A stretch of 64,000 nucleotides of DNA from Ensifer sp. WSM1721 (lineage in GTDB: Bacteria; Pseudomonadota; Alphaproteobacteria; Rhizobiales; Rhizobiaceae): contig NZ_CP165782.1 of NCBI RefSeq assembly GCF_000513895.2, positions 186,001 through 250,000 of the forward strand, read 5' to 3'. The notes below the pieces were generated by a model. It saw nothing but the letters and a program-made list of their open reading frames with translations, made no database searches and had not been told where the DNA came from. Positions 34,910 to 43,401 of this stretch are shown here, piece after piece (position 1 is the first letter of the stretch; each line of letters opens with the position of its first letter). A program made the position numbers and the translations under genes.

Positions 34910-34923
34910 TTGCCAAAGGTCAA
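34910..34923. promoter_or_regulatory. Candidate FixK/FNR-type site upstream of cydA
   Basis: TTGCC (34910-34914), four bases, then GTCAA (34919-34923) matches the rhizobial FixK/FnrN box TTGAC-N4-GTCAA with one mismatch in the left half. It lies 135 bases upstream of the cydA start. Oxygen control of a bd oxidase makes biological sense, but one mismatch in a 10-base pattern can also arise by chance. Confidence 0.35.
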
Positions 34924-34995
34924 TGACAGGCGGATCGTCACGTTGTCACACTGCGGCAATCTTTCGCCTGCGGCATTTTGAATGCGGGGCGCCTG

Positions 34996-35093
34996 AAGCG
35001 CGTCGCGTTCAATCGAATTCATGCGACGCGCTTTAGGTCCTTTTTTGCGCATGTCGTTGTCCCAAAACCGCTGCACATTTTTGGGCGACATGC
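34996..35093. repeat. Two-palindrome intergenic repeat before the M20 gene stop
   Basis: The first palindrome has perfect 11-base arms AAGCGCGTCGC (34996-35006) and GCGACGCGCTT (35023-35033). The second has GCATGTCG (35049-35056) and CGACATGC (35086-35093) enclosing CCCAAAA and TTTTGGG, as at 28864. The M20 gene's TAA follows directly (35095-35097). Like other copies it sits at the 3' border of a gene. Confidence 0.75.
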
Positions 35094-35094
35094 A

Positions 35095-36261
35095 TTACTC
35101 CTGCGCGAGATAGGCCTCGGCAAGCTCCGTCCAGAAGGCGGCGCCGATCGGCAGGAGGTCGTCGTTAAAGTTGTAGCCCGGATGGTGGAGCGGCTTTTCC
35201 TCTCGGGACACGCGCGACCCGAGGAAGAAGTAGGTGCCCGGCCTTTCTTTCAGCATATAGGCGAAGTCCTCGCTGCCCATGAACGGCCGCGCGAGATCGA
35301 CCACCTTGTCCGCCCCCGCGAATCGGATGGCGAGGTCGCGGGCGAAATCCGTCTCCGCCTTATGGTTGATCGTCGCGTCGTAGCTGCGCTGGTAGTCGAC
35401 CGTCGCGCACATGCCGAAGCTCGCCGCCTGCGCCTCGGCGATCATCCGGATGCGGCGCTCGAGCTCGTCGCGAACGGCCGGATCGAAAGAGCGGATGCCG
35501 ACGACGATCTCGGCTCGTTCCGGAATAATGTTGCTTGCCGAGCCCGCGTGGAACGAGCCGACGGTGACGACGGACGGATCCATCGGGTGGATGTTTCGCG
35601 CGACGATCGTCTGCAGCGCCATGACAATGCTCGCGCCGCAGACGATCGGATCGGCGGTCTCCTGCGGTTCGGCACCGTGACCGCCGCGGCCGTGCACGGT
35701 GATCCGCGCTTCGTCGACAGCGGCCATGATCGGCCCATCGCGCAACGCGAACTGACCGAAGGGCAGATTCGGTTCGTTATGGAGCGCGAAGACGGCGTCG
35801 CAGCGGAACCTGTCGAAAAGCCCTTCCTCGATCATGATCTTCGCGCCGCCGAAATTCTCCTCGGCCGGCTGAAAGATGAGGTGGATCGTACCGTTGAAAT
35901 TCTTCCGCTCGGCAAGCGCGCGGGCCGCACCCAGGAGCATCGCCGTGTGGCCGTCATGGCCGCAGGCATGCATCAGCCCCGGCGTTTTGCTGGCGTAGTC
36001 TAGGCCGGTTTCCTCGTGGATCGGCAATGCGTCGATATCGGCGCGGATGCCGATCGAGCGGGAGCCGGTGCCACAGATGAGCGTGCCGACCACTCCAGTT
36101 TTCGCAAGCCCTGTCGTCACGGTATAGCCGAGCGCCTGGAGACGGCGCGCGATGAAGGCGGAGGTCCGCGTCTCCTCGAGTCCCAACTCCGGATGGGCAT
36201 GCAGGTCGCGGCGAATGGCGACAAGTTCCGGCATGGCATTGTCGATGGCGGCGGAGAGCAT
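35095..36261 (-). CDS. M20 family amidohydrolase (HipO-like)
   Basis: A 388-residue metal-dependent aminoacylase of the M20D family (hippurate hydrolase type). Metal and catalytic motifs are present: RRDLHAHPELGLEE, IRADIDALPIHEETG, HACGHDGHTAMLLGAA with the catalytic acid, and PAEENFGGAKIMIEEG. These enzymes release amino acids from N-acyl conjugates. Start ATG at 36261 follows the permease stop by one base, so it is the last gene of the ABC transporter operon. That suggests it processes an imported acylated amino acid; the substrate is inferred only from this context. Confidence 0.9.
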   Translation of the reverse strand: MLSAAIDNAMPELVAIRRDLHAHPELGLEETRTSAFIARRLQALGYTVTTGLAKTGVVGTLICGTGSRSIGIRADIDALPIHEETGLDYASKTPGLMHACGHDGHTAMLLGAARALAERKNFNGTIHLIFQPAEENFGGAKIMIEEGLFDRFRCDAVFALHNEPNLPFGQFALRDGPIMAAVDEARITVHGRGGHGAEPQETADPIVCGASIVMALQTIVARNIHPMDPSVVTVGSFHAGSASNIIPERAEIVVGIRSFDPAVRDELERRIRMIAEAQAASFGMCATVDYQRSYDATINHKAETDFARDLAIRFAGADKVVDLARPFMGSEDFAYMLKERPGTYFFLGSRVSREEKPLHHPGYNFNDDLLPIGAAFWTELAEAYLAQE

Positions 36262-36262
36262 G

Positions 36263-37087
36263 TCAGGCACCACGGGTTGGTATGCGGTTTTCGAAATAGC
36301 GGAAGGCGACGACGAGGATGCCGGTGAGGCACATATAGATGAGCGCAAGCAGGAGTAGCGGCTCGTAGGTCAGGTAGGTTTCCTGCCGCACCTTGGAGAT
36401 CACCGCATAGACGTCGACGACAGTGATGGTCGCAACGAGAGGCGTCGACTTCAATTGCAGCACGGTCTCGCCGTTGAGCGTCGGTAGCGCTCGGTGGATC
36501 GCCCGCGGCAGCCAGATGCGCCGGAACGTCGTCCAGCGTCTCATGCCATACGCGCGGGCGGCTTCCAGTTCCCCCGCAGGCACGCCCGCAAAGGCGCCGC
36601 GCATCACCTCGCCCTCATAGGCGGCGAAGGAGATCGTCAGCGCCGCGACGCCATAGGGCCAGGCCTCGCGCAGATAAGGCCAGAGAAACGAATGGCGGAT
36701 CCAAGGAAACTGCGGAAACAGCGAACCGAGGCCGTAATAGAGCAGCCAGAGCTGCAGGAGCAGCGGCGTTCCGCGAATGATGGTGCAGAAGACGCGGGCA
36801 GGGGCCTTCAGGAACCAGGGGCCCGTCACCTGGGCGAGGCCGAGCGGCACGGCGAGCAGGAAACCGAGTATCGCCGTGCTGAAGAGCATAGCGAGGCTCA
36901 CGAGGATGCCGGAGCCGAGTCTTGGCAGGTAACGCGGCAGCCAATCCCACCGCATGAAGATCGCGACCGCGAGGAAAAGGCCGGCGAAGACCAGCATCAG
37001 CACTATGCGGTGCGGTTTGAGGAAACTCTCCGGCTTAGGGAGATCTTCCGGCGTGAAGGCGAGCGCATGTGTCGTTTCGTCGGTCAT
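36263..37087 (-). CDS. Polar amino acid ABC transporter permease (HisM-like)
   Basis: A 274-residue inner-membrane permease of the HisMQ/GltK family, with a 40-residue cytoplasmic N-terminal tail and about five helices. The EAA loop, which docks the ATPase, reads GELEAARAYGMRRWTTFRRI. The frame is open far upstream, but the ATG at 37087 (MTDETTHALA) overlaps the previous gene's stop and gives the usual length. It pairs with the next permease to form the channel of a basic or opine-type amino acid importer. Confidence 0.92.
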   Translation of the reverse strand: MTDETTHALAFTPEDLPKPESFLKPHRIVLMLVFAGLFLAVAIFMRWDWLPRYLPRLGSGILVSLAMLFSTAILGFLLAVPLGLAQVTGPWFLKAPARVFCTIIRGTPLLLQLWLLYYGLGSLFPQFPWIRHSFLWPYLREAWPYGVAALTISFAAYEGEVMRGAFAGVPAGELEAARAYGMRRWTTFRRIWLPRAIHRALPTLNGETVLQLKSTPLVATITVVDVYAVISKVRQETYLTYEPLLLLALIYMCLTGILVVAFRYFENRIPTRGA

Positions 37088-37809
37088 CTTTGCTCCGCGA
37101 AACCGCGGCGGGCATGCCGCTCGATGATGCCGATGAAGACGTTGGAAACGAGCGTCAGCGCAAGATAAAGGGTGCCGGCGGCACAGAAAAAGAGGAAATA
37201 GGCCTTGGTCGCACCGGCCGCCTGCCGTGTGACGAGCGTCAGTTCGCTGAAGCCTACGACCGCGAGCAGCGCCGTGTCCTTGGTGGCGATCAGCCAGAGA
37301 TTGGCAAGGCCGGGAATGGCGTAGGGCAGCATCGCCGGCAACGTGATGCGCCTCAGAACCTTGACGGGTGACATGCCGTAGGCGCGCGCCGCCTCGATCT
37401 GCCCGGCAGGCACCGCCTTGATCGCCCCGCGAAGTACCTCCGTCGAATAGGCGCCCTGCACCACCCCGATCACGAAGATGCCGGCCATCAGCCCGCTGAT
37501 ATCGACGGGCCCGATTCCGGCTGCGCCGAGGAGCTGGTTCAGGAGATCGGTGCCCGCATAGTAGAGGAGCAGGATGAGCACGAGTTCGGGCACGGCTCTG
37601 ACGACGGTCGTGTAGCACTCCAGCAGGTCGCGCATCACCGGCCCGCCATAGAGCTTGCCGAACGCGCCGCCGACGCCGAGTGCGAGCCCGAGCGTATAAC
37701 CGCCGATGGCGATTTCGATCGAATGGAGGAAGCCCTGCAGCAGAACGCCGCCCCAGCCAGGGGCCGAGAGCGAAAGCAGGCTCCAGTTGATGAAGGTATC
37801 CGCGGCCAC
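37084..37809 (-). CDS. Polar amino acid ABC transporter permease (HisQ-like)
   Basis: A 241-residue permease with about five helices. The family entry loop GFLHSIEIAIGGYTLGLALG and the EAA loop GQIEAARAYGMSPVKVLRRI are clear. It overlaps the second permease gene by four bases and lies 112 bases after the binding-protein gene. Start ATG 37809 (MAADTFINW) is near GGAGAGG. It resembles the NocQ/OccQ, HisQ and ArtQ subunits, consistent with basic amino acid import. Confidence 0.92.
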   Translation of the reverse strand: MAADTFINWSLLSLSAPGWGGVLLQGFLHSIEIAIGGYTLGLALGVGGAFGKLYGGPVMRDLLECYTTVVRAVPELVLILLLYYAGTDLLNQLLGAAGIGPVDISGLMAGIFVIGVVQGAYSTEVLRGAIKAVPAGQIEAARAYGMSPVKVLRRITLPAMLPYAIPGLANLWLIATKDTALLAVVGFSELTLVTRQAAGATKAYFLFFCAAGTLYLALTLVSNVFIGIIERHARRGFAEQR

Positions 37810-37921
37810 GGCAGCCTCTCCTTAAAGAGCGGGATGAGGAAATATGCGCGGTTCCGCCCGCATCCCGCTCCGACACAACATGCACAGGCCGGCAAACGCA
37901 GGGCCGTCGGCCGGCCGCGGC

Positions 37922-38704
37922 TCAGCCGCCGTAGATGTCGAAGTCGAAATACTTCTTCGAGAAGGTGTCGTAAGTGCCGTTTTCGCGGATCGCATTGATC
38001 GCCGCGTTGATCTTGTCCTTGAGCTCAGTCTCGCCCTTGCGCAGTCCGACGCCGACGCCCGGCCCGAGAACGTCGACATCCTGAGCGACATCGCCCTTGT
38101 AGTCGCAGCATTCCTTGCCCTGGTCGGTCGCGAGGAACGACTTCAGTGCGATCGCGTCGGCTTGGACGGCGTCGAGACGGCCGGCGGCAAGATCCTGGTT
38201 TGCCTCGTCCTGGGTCTGGTATTCCTTGATCTCGACGCCTGCCGGAGCGAAGTGCTTGGTGGCATAGGCCTGGTGCACCGTCGCGACCTGCACGCCGAGC
38301 GTTTTGCCAGCGAGGCCTTCGGGCGTTGGCTTGATGTCCTCGCCCTTGGTGCCGATGATGCCGGTCGGCGTGTTGTAGTATTTGTCCGAGAAGTCGATCG
38401 TCTTCAAGCGTTCCGCGGTGATCGACATCGAGCCGACGATCATGTCGATCTTCTTGGAAGTGAGCGCCGGGATGATGCCGTCCCAGGCGACGGGCGTGAC
38501 CACGCAATCGAGCTTGGCCTCGGCGCAGATCGCCTTCATGAACTCGATCTCCCAGCCCTCCCAGTTACCGCTGGCATCGGGCGAGGTGAATGGCGGATAG
38601 GGCTCCGCCGCAATGCCGACCTTGACCTGTTCGGCAGAGGCGGCGGCTGCGCCGGTGATCGCAAGAGCGGCGGCGAGCGCCAGGAGCTTCAATGTCTTCT
38701 TCAT
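37922..38704 (-). CDS. Periplasmic basic amino acid-binding protein (HisJ/ArgT type)
   Basis: A 260-residue solute-binding protein of family 3. A Sec signal (LLALAAALAITGAAAASAEQ) predicts cleavage before EQVKVGI. Ligand-pocket motifs are AAEPYPPFTS, MSITAERLKTIDFSDKYYNT and AGRLDAVQADAIALKSFL; the last contains the usual Asp contacting the amino group. Family members bind lysine, arginine, ornithine, histidine or opines. With the arginine-type catabolic genes on the opposite strand, arginine or a derivative is the most likely ligand; this is inference. Confidence 0.92.
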   Translation of the reverse strand: MKKTLKLLALAAALAITGAAAASAEQVKVGIAAEPYPPFTSPDASGNWEGWEIEFMKAICAEAKLDCVVTPVAWDGIIPALTSKKIDMIVGSMSITAERLKTIDFSDKYYNTPTGIIGTKGEDIKPTPEGLAGKTLGVQVATVHQAYATKHFAPAGVEIKEYQTQDEANQDLAAGRLDAVQADAIALKSFLATDQGKECCDYKGDVAQDVDVLGPGVGVGLRKGETELKDKINAAINAIRENGTYDTFSKKYFDFDIYGG

Positions 38705-38740
38705 GCTGTTCCCTTTTTTGGTTGTTGAGCATTGCGGAAT

Positions 38741-39514
38741 TCAGTGAATGGAGCTGATGAACTTCTTGAGCCTTTCGGATTTCGGTGCGCCGAAGATCGC
38801 CTCGGGCGGCCCCTGTTCCTCGATGACGCCGTTGTGCAGGAAGACGATGTGGTTGGCGACGTCGCGCGCGAACTTCATCTCGTGGGTCACGAGCACCATC
38901 GTCCGTTTCTCCCGCGCGAGATCGCCGATCACGGAAAGGACCTCGCCGACGAGCTCCGGATCGAGCGCCGAGGTCGGCTCGTCGAAAAGCATGACGAGCG
39001 GCTGGATCGCCAGCGCCCGGGCGATCGCCGCCCGCTGCTGCTGTCCGCCGGAAAGAAAGGCCGGGTAGGCATCGCGCTTCTCGTAGAGCCCGACGCGGTT
39101 AAGCAGCGCCTCGGCGGTCGCGACCGCTTCCGCCTTCGGTTTGCCGAGCACGTGCACCGGCGCCTCGATGACGTTTTCGAGGATCGTCATGTGCTGCCAT
39201 AGATTGAAGCTCTGGAAGACCATGCCAAGCTGCGTGCGGATGCGCTGGACCTGCTTGCGATCTGCCGGCATCAGCCCGCCATGGCCGTCCGACTTCATCC
39301 GGATTTCCTCGCCATGCACGCTGATCCGGCCGGCCGACGGTAGTTCCAGCATGTTGATGCAGCGAAGAAACGTGGATTTGCCGGAGCCGCTGCCGCCGAT
39401 GATCGCGATGACGTCGCCTCGGTTGGCGGTCAAAGAGACGCCTTTCAGCACTTCCAATGGCCCGAAACGCTTGTGGAGGTCAGTGACCGCGATTGCCTGG
39501 GCCACATCCGTCAT
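38741..39514 (-). CDS. Polar amino acid ABC transporter ATP-binding protein (HisP type)
   Basis: A 257-residue ATPase that powers the importer. Walker A is GGSGSGKST near residue 42, the signature loop is FLSGGQQQRAAIARALA, and Walker B is VMLFDEPTSALDPE, followed by the switch His in VLVTHEMKF. It is the first gene of the minus-strand operon ATPase, binding protein, two permeases, amidohydrolase. Its start (39514) faces the TetR gene across 277 bases of control region. Confidence 0.95.
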   Translation of the reverse strand: MTDVAQAIAVTDLHKRFGPLEVLKGVSLTANRGDVIAIIGGSGSGKSTFLRCINMLELPSAGRISVHGEEIRMKSDGHGGLMPADRKQVQRIRTQLGMVFQSFNLWQHMTILENVIEAPVHVLGKPKAEAVATAEALLNRVGLYEKRDAYPAFLSGGQQQRAAIARALAIQPLVMLFDEPTSALDPELVGEVLSVIGDLAREKRTMVLVTHEMKFARDVANHIVFLHNGVIEEQGPPEAIFGAPKSERLKKFISSIH

Positions 39515-39631
39515 CGACGCGCGGCTCCCTTCAATCGCGGAACGCTCGTTGAAGCCATGAAGACAATTCCCCTGGTCGTTCTCTCGTGCAGCATCTTCGG
39601 CTTGTCACGTTGTTCTTAAGCAGCATCGTTG

Positions 39632-39665
39632 CACTTGTGCCGCTATTATTCAAGTGTATAATAAT
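39632..39665. promoter_or_regulatory. Divergent promoter with candidate TetR operator
   Basis: CACTTG (39632-39637) and CAAGTG (39651-39656) form an inverted repeat, and ATTATT (39645-39650) with AATAAT (39660-39665) a second, interleaved one. A near-consensus TATAAT (39657-39662) lies 17 bases after CTTGTG (39634-39639), so the repeats overlap a possible plus-strand promoter. The site lies between the transporter operon and the TetR-aruH-aruI genes and could control both. Confidence 0.5.
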
Positions 39666-39791
39666 TTCGTCGCCGATTTTTTGGTGCGACCCTCACGCTT
39701 TATTGAACTTCTCGTAGGAGAGCCGCATGAGCCGATCCGTCTGGCAGGCAGTGACGATTTGGCCGGGCGGCGCTGCGGTCTGGAGGCGCCC

Positions 39792-40406
39792 GTGAGCCGC
39801 CGCAGCTTTCATCGCGCGCCGGAAGGCGAACGGCGTCAGGAACTGATCGAGGCGACGCTCGACTGCATCTCCGAGTACGGGCTCAAAGGCGCGACGGTCC
39901 GGCAGATCGCGGTTCGCGCCGGCGTCACGGCGGGGCTCGTGCGTCACTATTTCGAATCCAAGGATCAGATGATCGCGGAGGCCTACCGCGCCGTCATCGC
40001 CTCGCTTACGGAGAAGGCGAAGAACGTCGAAGGCGATCCGGCGACGCGGCTGAAGGATTTCATCGCCATCAATCTGACCGAACCCGTGGCCGACAGCCGC
40101 AGCGTCTCGCTCTGGGCCGCCTTCATCAGCCAGGTACGGGTCGATCCGGTGCTCGCCGAAATCCACCGGGAAGGCTATCTCGCCTTCCGCAATGCGCTTC
40201 AGGAGCTGCTCAGCGACTTCCTTGCGGCCAGGGGGCGGCCCGCCGATCCCGAGGAATGCCGCCGCTATGCCATCGCAATCAACGGCCTGGTGGACGGGCT
40301 CTGGGTCGAAGGCTGCCTTGCCGGCGATCTCTTTCGCGAGGGCGAACTGGTCGGCATCGCCATGGCCTCCGTCGAAGCGCTGCTCGGCCTTCCCATCGAA
40401 AATTAG
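39792..40406 (+). CDS. TetR family regulator (BetI-like)
   Basis: A 204-residue repressor. The N-terminal helix-turn-helix (EATLDCISEYGLKGATVRQI, then AVRAGVTAGLVRHYFESKDQM) and the longer ligand domain match BetI-type TetR proteins. I chose the GTG at 39792 because GGAGG lies six bases upstream; an ATG at 39654 in frame lies in the AT-rich promoter region. It is the first gene of the plus-strand operon with the transaminase (11 bases downstream). It probably senses the imported compound or its keto-acid and controls both divergent operons. Confidence 0.85.
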   Translation: MSRRSFHRAPEGERRQELIEATLDCISEYGLKGATVRQIAVRAGVTAGLVRHYFESKDQMIAEAYRAVIASLTEKAKNVEGDPATRLKDFIAINLTEPVADSRSVSLWAAFISQVRVDPVLAEIHREGYLAFRNALQELLSDFLAARGRPADPEECRRYAIAINGLVDGLWVEGCLAGDLFREGELVGIAMASVEALLGLPIEN

Positions 40407-40417
40407 GGAGTGAATAC

Positions 40418-41608
40418 TTGCGTTACGCGTCGATCACCTCACGCCTTGCCGACCTCGGTTCCGGGAAATGGACGCTGCACATACGCGCGCGCCAATTGAA
40501 GGCAAGCGGTGCCGACATCATCGAGCTGACGATAGGCGAACCGGACCTGCCGCCGGACCGCGCGCTTCTCGACGAATGCCAGCGGGCCATGAACGCCGGG
40601 CGCTATCGCTATTCCAACGGCCGGGGTGAGCCTGGCGTGGTGGCGGCGCTTGCGGAAAAATACCGCCGCCGCCGTGCCGACGTAACGCCGGAAAACATTC
40701 TTTGCTTCCCGGGAACCCAGACAGCGCTCTTCGCCGTGATGCTCGGCCTCGCGGAGGCTGGCGACGGCGTGCTTGTCGGCGATCCGCTCTACGCGACCTA
40801 TGAGGGCGTCATCCGGTCCACCGGCGCGTGTCCGGTGTTCGTGCCGCTGAAGCCGGAACGCGGCTTTCACATGCAGGCGGACGATCTGGAGAGGGCGGTT
40901 ACACCCGACTGCCGGGTGCTGCTCCTGAACACACCGCACAACCCGACCGGCGCTGTTCTGACGGCGGCGGAGGTTGCGGCGATCGGCGAGATCGCCCGTC
41001 GCCACGACCTCTGGATCGTCTGCGATGAGGTCTACGAGGAGCTGGTTTTTGACGCCGCGTTCGCCTCGCCCTTCGACAATCCGGATCTCGCCGAGCGCAC
41101 CATTGTCGTATCTTCCATCTCGAAGTCGCATGCGGCCCCCGGCTTCCGCAGCGGTTGGGCCGTCGGCCCTGCTGAGTTCACCCGGCGGCTTTTGCCGGTT
41201 TCCGAAACCATGCTTTTCGGCCAGCAGCCGTTCATCGCCGACATGACGGCTTATGCACTGACGCATGACATCGATACGGCAAGGCAGATGCGCGAGGCTT
41301 ACAAGCGGCGCGCCCGCCGGATCGCCGATGGCCTCGCCAAGGCGCCCGGCCTGTCGGTCCTGCCGCCGGAGGCCGGTATGTTCGCGCTGATCGACGTCGC
41401 CGGCACGGGCCTCTCGGGCGAAGCTTTCGCCTGGGCGCTGCTGGAGGAGGAAGGGGTCGCGGTGATGCCGGGCTCGTCCTTCGGCGAGGCGGCGCGGGAC
41501 TTCCTGCGCATGAGCCTCACCGTCCCCGACGGCGTTATCGACGAGGCGTGCCGCCGCATCGCGTCTCTGGCCGAACGTTCGACCCTTCGCCGGGAGCGCC
41601 GCGCATGA
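40418..41608 (+). CDS. aruH: Class I/II aminotransferase, arginine:pyruvate type (AruH-like)
   Basis: A 396-residue pyridoxal-phosphate aminotransferase. LTIGEPDLPPDRALLDEC starts the substrate domain, NTPHNPTGAVLT holds the conserved Asn-Pro contact, and the lysine lies in SSISKSHAAPGFRSGW near residue 232. The start is a TTG at 40418, after AGGGAG. Its stop overlaps the ATG of a thiamine-diphosphate decarboxylase (ATGA), which marks it as AruH of the arginine transaminase pathway (arginine plus pyruvate to 2-ketoarginine plus alanine). The activity is inferred from this pairing, since the fold alone does not fix the substrate. Confidence 0.75.
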   Translation: MRYASITSRLADLGSGKWTLHIRARQLKASGADIIELTIGEPDLPPDRALLDECQRAMNAGRYRYSNGRGEPGVVAALAEKYRRRRADVTPENILCFPGTQTALFAVMLGLAEAGDGVLVGDPLYATYEGVIRSTGACPVFVPLKPERGFHMQADDLERAVTPDCRVLLLNTPHNPTGAVLTAAEVAAIGEIARRHDLWIVCDEVYEELVFDAAFASPFDNPDLAERTIVVSSISKSHAAPGFRSGWAVGPAEFTRRLLPVSETMLFGQQPFIADMTAYALTHDIDTARQMREAYKRRARRIADGLAKAPGLSVLPPEAGMFALIDVAGTGLSGEAFAWALLEEEGVAVMPGSSFGEAARDFLRMSLTVPDGVIDEACRRIASLAERSTLRRERRA

Positions 41609-43218
41609 CCGCTGAAATGAAAACCGTCGGCGAGGTCCTCGTCGATCTGCTCGAGACGAACGGCGTCGAGGTCGTGTTCGGCATCCCCGGAGTTCATACG
41701 GTCGAGCTCTATCGCGGCCTGGCGGCGTCGAAAATCCGTCATGTCACGCCGCGTCACGAGCAGGGGGCCGGCTTCATGGCCGACGGCTATGCACGCGTCA
41801 GCGGTACGCCGGGTGTGGCGCTCGTCATCACCGGGCCGGGGCTTACCAATACGATCACGGCAATGGCGCAGGCCCGGCAGGATTCGATCCCGATGCTGGT
41901 GATCTCCGGCGTCAACCGACGCGACTCGCTCGGGCACGGCCGTGGATTGTTGCATGAGCTGCCCGACCAGCACGGAATGGTGAAGACGCTTGCGCTCTAT
42001 TCCCACACACTCCTCAATCCGGCGGATCTGCCGCTCGTCGTGGACCGCGCCTTTGCGGTCCTGCTCTCCGGCCGGCCGGGTCCCGTCCATATCGAAATTC
42101 CGACCGACGTGATGGCGGCGAAGATCGAGAGTCGCGCGGCAAAGCCGGCGGCGGCAACCCGTCCGCGCTCCGACAGCGAGACGCTGCAGCGGGCTGCGAT
42201 CCTATGCGCCGACGCCGCGCGGCCGGTGATCCTCTGCGGCGGCGGCGCGCTGACCGCCGAGGCGGAAGTGCGCGAGCTTGCCGAGCGGATCGGAGCGCCG
42301 GTGGTCACGACTGTCAACGCCCGCGGCATCCTCGCCGGTCATCCCCTCCGCGTGCCGGCAAGCCCGAGCCTCAAGGCCGTGCGCAGCTTGCTGCGCGATG
42401 CCGACCTCGTGCTGGCGCTCGGCACCGAGATGGGCCAGACGGATTATGACCTCTATGCCGATGGCGGCTTTCCGGTGCTCAAGAACCTCATCCGCACCGA
42501 CATCGACGCCGCACAGCTCGCGCGCGGACCGCAGGCCGCCCTTTCGATCCTCTCCGGCGCGAAGACGGCGACGGCGGGCATCACCGGCTTCCTGCCCGGT
42601 CACGCCGCCGCCAAGGATGGGGCGGCCCGCGCCGATGCCACGCGCAAGGCGGCGCTGAAGGAGTTGACCGCGAAGATGCGCGCGGAGGTCGGCGTCATAG
42701 ACATGATCTACACCGCGCTTCCCGATTGCACGATCGTCGGCGATTCGACGCAGGCGGTCTATGCCGGAAACCTCTACTGCGATGCGCCCCGGCAACGCGC
42801 CTGGTTCAATTCCGCGACCGGCTATGGCTCGCTCGGCTATGCACCGCCGGCGGCGGTCGGCGCCGCGATTGCCGATGGCGCGCGGCCCGTCGTCTGCCTT
42901 GTCGGCGACGGCGGCTTCCAGTTCTCGCTGGCCGAGATCGGCTCGGCGGTCGATGCCGCGGCCCGGGTCGTTTTCCTTGTCTGGAACAATGACGGCTACA
43001 AGGAAATTGAATCCTACATGGTGGACTCCGGGATCATACCCGAGGGGGTCAAGCCATCGGCGCCCGATTTCGTGATGGCTGCCAATGCCTATGGCGTTCC
43101 TGCCGAGCAGCTGGCGAATGTCCTGGATCTGCCGCGCGCTCTCGCCGATGCGGCCGCGCGCTCCGGGCCCTCGCTCATCGAAATCCACCAAGAGAAAACC
43201 GCCGGCGCTACGGCCTGA
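41605..43218 (+). CDS. aruI: 2-ketoarginine (5-guanidino-2-oxopentanoate) decarboxylase, AruI-like
   Basis: A 537-residue thiamine-diphosphate enzyme of the acetolactate synthase-like group. The N-terminal domain has GIPGVHTVELYRGL with the loop Glu in PRHEQGAGFMADGYAR; a central domain follows; the C-terminal domain binds cofactor with VGDGGFQFSLAEIG and LVWNNDGYKEIE (GDG-N26-N-type motif). Unlike acetolactate synthase there is no linked regulatory subunit. AruI removes CO2 from 2-ketoarginine to give 4-guanidinobutyraldehyde. Translation is coupled to the transaminase. The next steps (aldehyde dehydrogenase, guanidinobutyrase) are not in the window. Confidence 0.8.
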   Translation: MTAEMKTVGEVLVDLLETNGVEVVFGIPGVHTVELYRGLAASKIRHVTPRHEQGAGFMADGYARVSGTPGVALVITGPGLTNTITAMAQARQDSIPMLVISGVNRRDSLGHGRGLLHELPDQHGMVKTLALYSHTLLNPADLPLVVDRAFAVLLSGRPGPVHIEIPTDVMAAKIESRAAKPAAATRPRSDSETLQRAAILCADAARPVILCGGGALTAEAEVRELAERIGAPVVTTVNARGILAGHPLRVPASPSLKAVRSLLRDADLVLALGTEMGQTDYDLYADGGFPVLKNLIRTDIDAAQLARGPQAALSILSGAKTATAGITGFLPGHAAAKDGAARADATRKAALKELTAKMRAEVGVIDMIYTALPDCTIVGDSTQAVYAGNLYCDAPRQRAWFNSATGYGSLGYAPPAAVGAAIADGARPVVCLVGDGGFQFSLAEIGSAVDAAARVVFLVWNNDGYKEIESYMVDSGIIPEGVKPSAPDFVMAANAYGVPAEQLANVLDLPRALADAAARSGPSLIEIHQEKTAGATA

Positions 43219-43401
43219 CCATTTGCCTGCATTGTGGAGGAGACGGGGCGAGATTTGACTTTTCCGGCCCGGGGTGGTGTTAAGAGCCCGGACGCTCGAA
43301 TCCGGCCACGTTCTTTCGTTAAGGTCGGCAAATCGAGCTAATCGTCTCGTTGGCGCTCGTCGCGGATAGATGGGCGCCGAGAGAAAGGAACCGCGTCCGC
43401 G

